64,000 nt of DNA, taken from the NCBI RefSeq assembly GCF_000332975.1, contig NZ_BANR01000015.1, positions 59,406 through 123,405 of the forward strand. The letters are read 5' to 3'. The DNA is from Gordonia aichiensis NBRC 108223. GTDB taxonomy: Bacteria; Actinomycetota; Actinomycetes; Mycobacteriales; Mycobacteriaceae. Every line of letters begins with the position of its first letter. Position 1 is the first letter of the stretch. Below, piece after piece: positions 16,970 to 24,122 of this stretch. A program made the position numbers and the translations under genes. Under the pieces are notes generated by a model that worked only from the letters and a program-made list of their open reading frames with translations, was not told where the DNA came from and did not search any database.

Positions 16970-17176
16970 ATGAAGGACGCCCATGTTCCGGCCGCACACT
17001 TCGGTTCGCCGCGTATCAACAAGCCCGGCGAGGTAACGCGCGTCGAGCTGCGTCTGCCGACTCCACTTGCTGCCCGCCTTTATCGGATGGCCCAGGCGAA
17101 TGGACAGTCGGTATCGCGTGCGGGCGCCGACGCATTAGAACGCGGGCTGGAAGAGGTCGATGACGTAGAGGCATAA
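16970..17176 (+). CDS. Small ribbon-helix-helix-like protein
   Basis: 68 residues from ATG 16970 behind GGTAGGAGGCACTG, a strong Shine-Dalgarno. The segment VTRVELRLPTPLAARLYRMAQANGQSVSRAGADALERGLEEV has the beta strand, helix, turn and helix layout of CopG/Arc-type repressors. Phased repeats upstream suit autoregulation. No toxin gene follows directly, so it may be an orphan antitoxin-type or element-borne regulator. Confidence 0.6.
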   Translation: MKDAHVPAAHFGSPRINKPGEVTRVELRLPTPLAARLYRMAQANGQSVSRAGADALERGLEEVDDVEA

Positions 17177-17324
17177 ACCTAAGTCACAGAAACGACATCA
17201 GACGCCGATCTGCTGACCAGCGCCTGACATCTCACAGCGGTTGGCGCCGCTGCTTCATCAAACCCCTGCACGGAGTCCCATTGATGCTACCTGTTGTCTT
17301 TCCGCACGCCCCCACTCGCAACAT

Positions 17325-18290
17325 ATGCGTGTCGATCTCGACACGTTCCGTCCTGGTGGTGACCAAGCCATGAGGAATCTGCCGATCGACGTCGCGATCG
17401 ACGGCTACGTGCCTCGACAGATACCAAAAACGACATGGCGCGTGATCGAAGACGAAGTGCGTCAAATCGTCCGCGACTCTCAGCCCGCTACAGGAACGTC
17501 CGCCGATCATCACATGCTGGCAGTCACCCACTTCCTCGCCTGGGCGGTCGATCAGCAGCGCTCCCGTGAGCGTGAGCGCCTCTTCGTACCCGAGGTCGTC
17601 GAACACTATGTGGCCACGGCGTGTGAACATCTCTCACCCGTCAGTCGCGGAACGCGTCGTTCGGTCCTCCGGACGGTTGGACGGCGCGTCACTCGGAGAG
17701 CTCGCTGGGACTCAACCGCACCGGTGTATCCGACGTCCAAGAGCCGGCCGCCTTACACAAACGAACAGTGCCGGTGGCTGGTCAAATGCGTTGACTCCCA
17801 ATCCAGCCCCTCTCGACGCCGTGTACTTCAATCACTTCTCGGCCTGGGTCTCGGGGCCGGGCTGACACCCGAGGAGGTCGCCTTTCTCACAACAGACAGC
17901 GTTATCAACGCAGCGTCCGGCAGGATGAGGATTAGCCTGCCAGGTCGGGTTGTTCCCGTCCGATCGCGCTACGCTCCTCTTCTTGAGGGTCTCATCGATA
18001 CTTTGGCCCCTGGTGCAGTACTCGTTCGTGACAAGCCACTGCCGCGGGTGGAGACGATCTCCAACCTGCTCGCTCGTTGTGATCTTCCAGAGGGCCTTCG
18101 ACCGCTGACCATGTCTCGACTCCGCCAAACCTGGGCTCTTGACGCATTGGCCTCATCTGCACCGCTGCCATCGGTGATGGCCGCGTACGGGTGCAGATCG
18201 CTCACATTCACCGATGCGGTGTTCGCTCGGCTTACCGAGATGGCTGCGTCTGCAGACATCATTTCGGACACACGACTCTACGACTTCTGA
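17325..18290 (+). CDS. Degenerate tyrosine-recombinase-like protein
   Basis: About 321 residues if started at ATG 17325; ATG 17370 is also possible and neither has a clear ribosome-binding site. The layout is that of a phage-integrase protein. An N-terminal SAM-like helical part is followed by LLGLGLGAGLTPEEVAFLTTDSV, which matches the box I context, but the usual Arg after GL is Thr. LTMSRLRQTWALDAL matches the box II HxLR context with the His replaced by Ser. No clear catalytic Tyr follows in the expected GH...Y segment. It is therefore probably inactive as a recombinase. It ends 3 bp before the DDE transposase gene, so the two act as one unit; a DNA-binding or target-choice role is inferred. 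Confidence 0.6.
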   Translation: MRVDLDTFRPGGDQAMRNLPIDVAIDGYVPRQIPKTTWRVIEDEVRQIVRDSQPATGTSADHHMLAVTHFLAWAVDQQRSRERERLFVPEVVEHYVATACEHLSPVSRGTRRSVLRTVGRRVTRRARWDSTAPVYPTSKSRPPYTNEQCRWLVKCVDSQSSPSRRRVLQSLLGLGLGAGLTPEEVAFLTTDSVINAASGRMRISLPGRVVPVRSRYAPLLEGLIDTLAPGAVLVRDKPLPRVETISNLLARCDLPEGLRPLTMSRLRQTWALDALASSAPLPSVMAAYGCRSLTFTDAVFARLTEMAASADIISDTRLYDF

Positions 18291-18293
18291 CTC

Positions 18294-19928
18294 ATGGGGA
18301 AGATCCCGCGCTATAGAACGAAGGACCTCGGCGACGGCCCAGGCTGTGGCACGAAGGTTTTCGAGATCGCATTCGACAGTGCGCTCCGCGCGCCCGCGCG
18401 CCATCACCTTCACGCGATCATGGTGGAAGACAACAACGGTCGGCCCCGGGAGTTCACGCCTTTCCAGTTCTTCGCACTCGCCTTCATTAATGCCATCGAG
18501 AAGCGGCGGATGCTGTTCACCAACATCTACGACACCTTCCTCGGCCTTACGTCGGATCAAAGACGCCAGCTCGGCCTCAAATCCCTGTCTTATAGCCAGA
18601 CAACTGACTTTGCCGCACGCGTGAAGGTCCTGGTCGACGCCGACAGAGTCGACGTCGTCGAGCTAATGAACGGCGTCTTTCAGCACACGGTGCCGCAGCC
18701 GCCCGTTATGTCCCTGGCAGTCGACTCCACCGACTACGAGTCATTCGCCAGGATTCGCGCCTTCTGGAATCGCACCAGCGACCAAGCACCTACCAGCCAC
18801 GAGACCGACAGCGAACCAGACGCGGATCCCAAAGCGATCCGCAAAAGGGGCACCTGGCCAGTACTCCGCTCGGATAACCGCCTGCAACGAACCGCCGACC
18901 CCGATGCGCGCGATGGACACCGCTCAGCGCACAACAACAAGCCCGCCGGAGCGTTCGTCGGCTACGACCTCACGCTTGCAGTCAACGCACGGCCGTGGCG
19001 CGGCCAGGACGAAGCCCCAGGTTTCATCGCTGCTGCCAACCTCACACCCGATGGCAGTCACCACGCCCGAGCGGCAATCGGGATCATCGAGAAGCTCCAT
19101 GCCACCGGCCATAACATCACCGACGTCACCGCTGACCGCGCCTACAACAATGCAAAGACAGAATTCTGGACAGGCCCACTGCGCAAGCTCGGCATTGCGC
19201 CCGTCTTCGACCTGACCCAAAATCAGCGGCGCCAACGCCCCGGACCCGAGCCCGGCACCATCATCGTCGACGGAACGCTGTTCACTGACGCGCTACCCAA
19301 GCACCTGCGAGAACTCCCCACATTCACCGTGGGCATGACATCATCGGACCGCACAGCACTGATGTCGCTCTATGACGACCGCACAGCCTACGCGTTCCGA
19401 TCAATGGGGAAGAAGACCGATGGTAAGCAACGCTTCCGTGGCCCGGTCAGAACCGATGCACCGTCCAAGATCTGCTGCCCCAACAATCAAGTCTCAATGA
19501 AAGAGCGGCTGACCCGACCTGTAACCGAATGCAACGACGAAAAGTGCGGATGCTCCCTATCGGTCACCCTACGCGACGACTACTTCCCAAATATTCGCCA
19601 ACGCAACCTCTATGGCACGACCGATTGGAACCAGGACTATCACCGGCGCAATGCTGTCGAAGCAGCCAACAGCGCCCTACGTACCGAGTTTCGAATGGAC
19701 CGCGGCTACACCCGGGTCTTCGGGCGGGTGAAAAACGCCTTCCTGCTCGGCTTCACACTCTTTGCGTACAACCACGAGTGCATCACTAACCACTTCCGCA
19801 CACGCAGACTAGCCATACCAGCCGCGTACCCGATCACGAAGATGGCGCCCCCGAAATTACCGGCGCACGAGACCTCAGCGAAGCGCGGCAAGTTCAGCAA
19901 GGGTGACCGACCACCACCAGGCGGCTGA
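18294..19928 (+). CDS. DDE-type transposase
   Basis: 544 residues. Acidic residues in a transposase context are LAVDSTDYESFARIRAFW (first Asp), VTADRAYNN (second Asp) and RRNAVEAANSALRTEFRMDRGYTRVFGRVKNAFLLGFTLFAYN (Glu). This is the IS4/IS5/IS1182-like RNase H fold layout with a helical insertion. Paired cysteines (KICC and CNDEKCGCS) may bind zinc. It follows the recombinase-like gene by 3 bp. Terminal inverted repeats were not found by eye, so element ends and activity are uncertain. The reading frame is intact. Confidence 0.8.
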   Translation: MGKIPRYRTKDLGDGPGCGTKVFEIAFDSALRAPARHHLHAIMVEDNNGRPREFTPFQFFALAFINAIEKRRMLFTNIYDTFLGLTSDQRRQLGLKSLSYSQTTDFAARVKVLVDADRVDVVELMNGVFQHTVPQPPVMSLAVDSTDYESFARIRAFWNRTSDQAPTSHETDSEPDADPKAIRKRGTWPVLRSDNRLQRTADPDARDGHRSAHNNKPAGAFVGYDLTLAVNARPWRGQDEAPGFIAAANLTPDGSHHARAAIGIIEKLHATGHNITDVTADRAYNNAKTEFWTGPLRKLGIAPVFDLTQNQRRQRPGPEPGTIIVDGTLFTDALPKHLRELPTFTVGMTSSDRTALMSLYDDRTAYAFRSMGKKTDGKQRFRGPVRTDAPSKICCPNNQVSMKERLTRPVTECNDEKCGCSLSVTLRDDYFPNIRQRNLYGTTDWNQDYHRRNAVEAANSALRTEFRMDRGYTRVFGRVKNAFLLGFTLFAYNHECITNHFRTRRLAIPAAYPITKMAPPKLPAHETSAKRGKFSKGDRPPPGG

Positions 19929-20170
19929 TCTGCCTCTCGGGGCCATCTTACGGACGCACACATCTCTCCACGAAACTTCCAGAGTCCGATGCTGCCCGGA
20001 GACCGAAATCCTGCGCTAATTGGGTGCGTCCGCGGATCTTCTCAGCCGATCGGATCTCGAGTTCAGAAGCGCTATCTCAAATTGATGTCATTAGTAGGCC
20101 GCTGTCCGGAATTTCGTCGTATTTCTACGACTTATCCAAACTAGAGACTATGAAATAGGCAAACATGCCA
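19929..20170. other. Non-coding spacer
   Basis: I see no gene, repeat or RNA in this stretch between the DDE transposase and the tRNA-Ala-derived repeat. It turns AT-richer towards the repeat. Confidence 0.4.
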
Positions 20171-20217
20171 TTTGTGGAGCCTAGGAGCTTCGAACTCCTG
20201 ACATCTGCCTTGCAAAG
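20171..20217 (-). repeat. attachment-site copy: 3' fragment of tRNA-Ala
   Basis: 47 bp matching 22609-22655 with one difference (C instead of A at 20188). It covers the tRNA-Ala gene from its 3' end through the T-arm and variable loop up to the anticodon region, plus four bases beyond the 3' end. It then diverges. A copy of the 3' half of a tRNA gene next to an integrase marks the far end of an integrated element. Confidence 0.88.
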
Positions 20218-20287
20218 CAAGTCAGTAGATCGCATCACGCCTGGTCAGACGGGGTCTGCGAATGGCTCGGGGCACATCTCGGGCACA

Positions 20288-20818
20288 TCATGCCTCCCGC
20301 GAGTAGACGTTGGACTCTTCAGCGCGCTCGAAGCCGGCGTTCGTGAGCGTGCGGACGAGGCCCGGGATCGGCTCCCCCGACACCGCGTCGTGCAGCGGCA
20401 TAGCCACCAGGTACGCCCCTGCGGCGTCGAGCCTGAGGAAGGCCGCGAGCTTGTCGATCATGGGGCCGACGAGGCTCCTGCCGCGGTGGACCTTCTCGAT
20501 CTCCACGCGGTCGATGAGCAGCGCGTTGGAGATGAACTCCTCATTGTCGTCGGAGTCGATCAGCCTGCTGGCCGCTGCGCCAAGTGCGGCTGCGTCCGAG
20601 CTGATGACGTCCGAGGCGAGCAACAGCTCGCGGCCGTCGACGGCCCACGCGATCCAACCGGCGATCGTCCCGAGGTCGGACTCATCGTCGAAGCCAGCGT
20701 CCTCATCGACGATCGTGAAGCGGGCGGTGAAAGCGCGGATCGACTCGCTATCGGGGTCCTCGCCCGGCGGGAAGATCGACACCACGACGCAGATCAACGG
20801 CTCGTGCATCCTGCTCAC
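20288..20818 (-). CDS. Hypothetical protein next to integrase
   Basis: 176 residues from GTG 20818, one base after the integrase stop and with GGGAGG upstream. The middle part IDRVEIEKVHRGRSLVGPMIDKLAAFLRLDAAGAYLVAMPLHD resembles the acetyl-CoA-binding region of GNAT acetyltransferases (V...HRGR...G), but the similarity is weak. The acidic N-terminal half is not recognised. It lies between the integrase and the att repeat. Confidence 0.55.
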   Translation of the reverse strand: MSRMHEPLICVVVSIFPPGEDPDSESIRAFTARFTIVDEDAGFDDESDLGTIAGWIAWAVDGRELLLASDVISSDAAALGAAASRLIDSDDNEEFISNALLIDRVEIEKVHRGRSLVGPMIDKLAAFLRLDAAGAYLVAMPLHDAVSGEPIPGLVRTLTNAGFERAEESNVYSREA

Positions 20819-20819
20819 G

Positions 20820-21606
20820 CTAGCTGGCCTCCCTCATCGGGTTGACGAGATCGTCGATCTTCGCCATGAGCGGGCCGAGCCCTGCCGGAGCCAGATGCCC
20901 GTAACGGTCGAGAGTGATCGACGGCCGAGCATGGCCCATGGCACGCGAGACGGAGAGGATGTCGGCGTTGGCCTCCGACAGCGAGATCGCCGCGAAGGTA
21001 TGACGCAGCGCATGTGCCGTCAGCCGCGGGACCTGCTCGTCGCGGTCAGCGTTGGCTCGGGCGACAGCGTGCGTCAGTGCTTGGTTGGGGGTACTGCTGG
21101 GCGACCGGGGACCCGTGGGACCGGGAGCTGGAGAACATCCACGCGCTCTTGCTGCGGTCACCGGCCAGCTCGGTCAGCCAGGGCAGCACCGTTGCCGTAA
21201 CCGGAAGACGTCGCAGGCTGGCGCGGGTTTTGGTCGTATCGGTCCCGGCCCCGCCGTTCTTCACCTTGAGGTGCCCGTCCACCAGGTCGCCGACCAGGAG
21301 CGAGCGGGCCTCCCCGCCGCGCAGACCCATCAGCCCGAGGACACCGAGCAGAGCACGGTCGAAGTCGCTGCTGGCAGCGTCGAGGATGGCCCTGAGCTCT
21401 TCGGACGAGTACGAGGGACGTTCCTTATGGGCGAGCGAGACGACGATGCCCTCGGTGGGGTCGGCCTCGTTGACGAGCTTGTCGCGGATACCTCGCTTGA
21501 TCGCAGCCCGCAGCATCTCCACGCGCTTCTTGCGGGACTCTGCGCTGACGCCCGGTCGGGAGGCCCAGATCTCGATTTCGGTGGTGTCGAGCGTGGCAGG
21601 ACCTCA
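20820..21606 (-). pseudogene. Tyrosine-type integrase, frameshifted
   Basis: The catalytic part is split over two frames. The frame covering 21046-21606 carries the core-binding end (KKRVEMLRAAIKRGIRDKLV) and box I (LGLMGLRGGEARSLLVGDL, with the catalytic Arg). The frame covering 20820-21105 carries box II (LTAHALRHTFAA, HxLR) and the end MGHARPSITLDRYGHL with the catalytic Tyr. The shift is near 21090-21105 (WMFSSSRSHGS in one frame, PNQALTHAVARAN in the other). A stop interrupts the upstream frame near 21606, so the N-terminal arm domain is also broken. It presumably once inserted the element at tRNA-Ala. Confidence 0.85.
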
Positions 21607-22082
21607 TCCCCTACTGCGGAGCGATCCCGGGCCCTGACCACGCGGTCGGGGGATTGGAACACGGGGCACAGTCGCGATGAGCTGCTCACCTGCCTCGACG
21701 AGGGCCTGTGCTGCTGCGCGACGTGTCTCTCACCCGAAGCCCTCGGCGGCTGGACGCCGCTGATCATGGATGAGGACAGGTAACGGGTGCCCAACGACCA
21801 CGTCCTCGGCCCGGTGCGGGTCGAGGTAGGTCAGGAAGCTCAAGCCTGTGCGCAAAGCCTTTCTGGAGGCAGTGCGGCCTGGATAGACCTTTTAAGCCGC
21901 CCACCGATTGCTATTTCGAGCGAGAGTCGATCAGTTCCTGTTCAGCCCGTGCTTACGTGTGTCCAGGGCAAGCTTGAAGTGACTCTCGGCCTCGTCGATC
22001 ACGCGGATCGGCGTTGCCGGGTCGAAGACCCTGAGGATCGAGTACCGAAAGGTCGTCGGGTCCAAGCCCCGCAGTCATCGAC
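21607..22082. other. Decayed region of the tRNA-Ala element
   Basis: No intact gene is supported. Minus-strand fragments such as LRTGLSFLTYLDPHRAEDVVVGHPLPV (about 21760-21855) look coding-like but have stops on both sides. Parts of the integrase N-terminus may lie at 21607-21700 in a shifted frame. Confidence 0.35.
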
Positions 22083-22226
22083 TCAGTGGATGTTCACACC
22101 GCCGATGCTGTAGAGGAAGTTCAGCGCCGGCTCAATCGCATTGAGACCATTGACCACCATCTCATGAGCCTGTTCCGGAGAGACTGCGCCGGAGGTGATG
22201 GTGTAGATGATGTTCTCGATAAGCAC
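22083..22226 (-). CDS. 47-residue small acidic/hydrophobic protein
   Basis: The GTG at 22226 has a good Shine-Dalgarno (AAGGAGC, 4-base spacing). The product starts MLIENIIYTITSGAVSPEQA and ends NFLYSIGGVNIH, amphipathic and helical in character with no Cys, Lys or Arg. Codon use is coding-like. No family is recognised with confidence. Very small acidic helical porins (PorA/PorH type) of corynebacteria have a similar look, but this is only a resemblance in composition. The downstream gene is the decayed region of the element. Confidence 0.5.
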   Translation of the reverse strand: MLIENIIYTITSGAVSPEQAHEMVVNGLNAIEPALNFLYSIGGVNIH

Positions 22227-22565
22227 GAAAGCTCCTTCATTGCCGGTGTGGGAACAGGGACCTGTCGTCGCGGCCCCTTATGACGTGTATCGCACCCATC
22301 CGCATGCCGCGTTACCGATTTGTACGTTTTTTTCTTCGTATTCCAAACGAATCATGTACTCACATTCGATCCATGGTGACGTGAATCAGGCTTGGTTCCA
22401 GGGGCACATTCGGGGCACATCCAGCCAGATCGGCCGGACCGCCTACGCGTCGTTCCAGGGGTTTCACGGGCACGCGGGGCACACCTGAACCCACACGGAT
22501 TATTACCCCGGAGTACCGATTCGCTACCGCTCCAGGGGTGAGCGGCAACCTCGACCACGACATGC
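22227..22565. other. Promoter-side spacer with integrase-arm-like repeats
   Basis: No protein gene is supported. Copies of GGGGCACAT/GGGGCACAC lie at 22401-22409, 22412-22420 and 22476-22484. An AT-rich stretch at 22318-22370 could hold the promoter for the 47-residue ORF. Confidence 0.4.
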
Positions 22566-22600
22566 CAGAGGCCCTCTCCGTTGTCCGGAAAGGGCCTCTG
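22566..22600 (-). terminator. Hairpin downstream of tRNA-Ala
   Basis: CAGAGGCCCT (22566-22575) pairs exactly with AGGGCCTCTG (22591-22600), and the loop contains a second short pairing (TCCG/CGGA). It lies 12 bp after the tRNA-Ala 3' end on the transcribed strand, as expected for the terminator of the tRNA-Ile/tRNA-Ala unit. Confidence 0.65.
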
Positions 22601-22612
22601 ACCTGGGGTTTG

Positions 22613-22685
22613 TGGAGCCTAGGAGATTCGAACTCCTGACATCTGCCTTGCAAAGGCAGCGCTCTACCAACTGAGCTAAGGCCCC
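22613..22685 (-). tRNA. tRNA-Ala (TGC)
   Basis: 73-nt cloverleaf on the minus strand beginning GGGGCCTTAGCTCAG, with D-arm, anticodon TGC in a CTTTGCAAG loop context, T-loop GTTCGAATC and acceptor closing GGCTCCA. CCA is not encoded. Its 3' half doubles as the attachment site of the remnant element. It lies 54 bp after tRNA-Ile, as in other actinobacterial origin regions. Confidence 0.97.
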
Positions 22686-22739
22686 GTGCCGGGAGTTCCC
22701 GACGTGGGTTGCGAAACGGGCTGAATCAGCCACTCGCAG

Positions 22740-22813
22740 TGGGCCTAGGAGGACTTGAACCTCCGACCTCTTCGTTATCAGCGAAGCGCTCTAACCGCCT
22801 GAGCTATAGGCCC
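22740..22813 (-). tRNA. tRNA-Ile (GAT)
   Basis: 74-nt cloverleaf on the minus strand beginning GGGCCTATAGCTCAG, anticodon GAT in CTGATAACG, T-loop GTTCAAGTC and acceptor end AGGCCCA. It is followed by tRNA-Ala and preceded by the DUF3566 gene, an order conserved in mycobacteria and relatives. Confidence 0.97.
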
Positions 22814-23003
22814 GTGAACCGAGGATTGAGGTTACCCGACGAGGTCACCAACAACCAAAACTGCTGGTCAAGTAGCCTCGCCCCGTCGCCCGGCTGCGCG
22901 GAAAACCACGCGTCTCCGGTTGCTGACCGGTACCGGTACGAACCAAGCGTCCGCAAGAGGTAACTATCTGCGCGAGCCAGCCGGCCACCAGCCAGAAGGA
23001 GGG

Positions 23004-23996
23004 CTAGTCCAGGTCGGCCAGCGTCACCTCGGCGCCGCCGACGAGATCGGCACAGAGGTTGTAGATATAGGCACCGACGGTCGCCAGAGCGGTGAGCAGG
23101 ATGGCGTTGATCGCGCCCAGCAGCACCGCGTAGCCGAAGATCGTGCCCGCACCGAGGATGTCGCCCTCGCTCGACGATCCGTCGGCGGTGACCAACGTGC
23201 CGAACGAACTGTTGATCTGGTCCCAGACGCCCATGCCGTCGAGGATCAGGTACAGCACGGCAACCGCGATCATCCAGATGAAGAATCCGACAACCGCCAA
23301 CACCGCGGAGATCTTGAACGTGGCCCACGGATCGATGCGTCGGATCTGCACCGCAGCACGCAGCGCTGTCGCCGGCCCGACCTGTGCAGGCGCCGACCGC
23401 GGAGCCGACACCGCAGCGGTTTCGGCGGCTGGGCGAACCTCGGAAGTGTGGTGAATCTGGTCGAGATCGGGAAGCTGCTCATCCTCGGACGGATCACGCA
23501 CGATCGTGCGCGTCGGCGACTCCACGAAGCCCGGACGCGCACCTTGGCCACCGCCCGGTTGACTCGGCCCGGTGCCACCACGCGGTGAACTGTCGAGTTT
23601 TGTGACGGGTGCCTGTCCCCCGGCCGGTTCGGACGTCACGGCGCCGCGCGGCGGCGGGCCACCGGTACCTTTCGACGGAGGCCCACTCTGCCCGTTCTGC
23701 GGTGCACCGTTCTGGCCATTGACCGGGGGCGGACCGCCCTTGCCGTTGGGCGCCTGTGGTGGCACGCCACCGCGCTGCCACGGAGGTACCAGACCACCCT
23801 GCTTCGGTGCACCGACAGGCGTCTGTCCCTTCGGCGGCATCGAGGGGTGATTCGTCGAATCCGCAGCCGACGACTGTGCACCAGAAGGACCCGGACCCGA
23901 CGATCGCGCCGGGCCGCCGGGGTTACCGGAATCGGTAGGCCCCGAGGGCCGGCCGGTCGTCGACTTGTTGTCGTCCGGGTCTTTCGGTGTGCTCAC
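23004..23996 (-). CDS. DUF3566 membrane protein with Pro/Gly-rich N-terminus (Rv0007-like)
   Basis: 330 residues from GTG 23996. The first 220 or so are disordered Pro/Gly/Gln-rich repeats ([18 protein letters not shown]). The C-terminal DUF3566 domain ([36 protein letters not shown]...[25 protein letters not shown]) has two membrane helices. It is the conserved neighbour of gyrA (Rv0007). The role is not established; a link to envelope or division has been suggested for the family. It lies about 125 bp after gyrA and is probably in the same transcript. Confidence 0.9.
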   Translation of the reverse strand: MSTPKDPDDNKSTTGRPSGPTDSGNPGGPARSSGPGPSGAQSSAADSTNHPSMPPKGQTPVGAPKQGGLVPPWQRGGVPPQAPNGKGGPPPVNGQNGAPQNGQSGPPSKGTGGPPPRGAVTSEPAGGQAPVTKLDSSPRGGTGPSQPGGGQGARPGFVESPTRTIVRDPSEDEQLPDLDQIHHTSEVRPAAETAAVSAPRSAPAQVGPATALRAAVQIRRIDPWATFKISAVLAVVGFFIWMIAVAVLYLILDGMGVWDQINSSFGTLVTADGSSSEGDILGAGTIFGYAVLLGAINAILLTALATVGAYIYNLCADLVGGAEVTLADLD

Positions 23997-24122
23997 TCGT
24001 GTTCCTCACTCCATACGCGTGCACTTCCAGCCACAACGACACGGGCCGGCGTTGCACACCACACTAACGGGTGAACCGCACTCCCCGGCTGAACCTCTCA
24101 CCGCGGAGTTGCGACGGCAGGC

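Larger units (their letters stand above)
20171..22655. mobile_element. Remnant integrative element in tRNA-Ala
   Basis: Bounded by 47-bp tRNA-Ala-derived direct repeats (20171-20217 and 22609-22655). It holds a frameshifted tyrosine integrase, a 176-residue unknown protein and a 47-residue ORF. Copies of GGGGCACAT or one-base variants lie inside both ends (20269, 20280, 22401, 22412, 22476), as expected for integrase arm-binding sites. At 2.4 kb it has lost most of its cargo. Confidence 0.75.
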
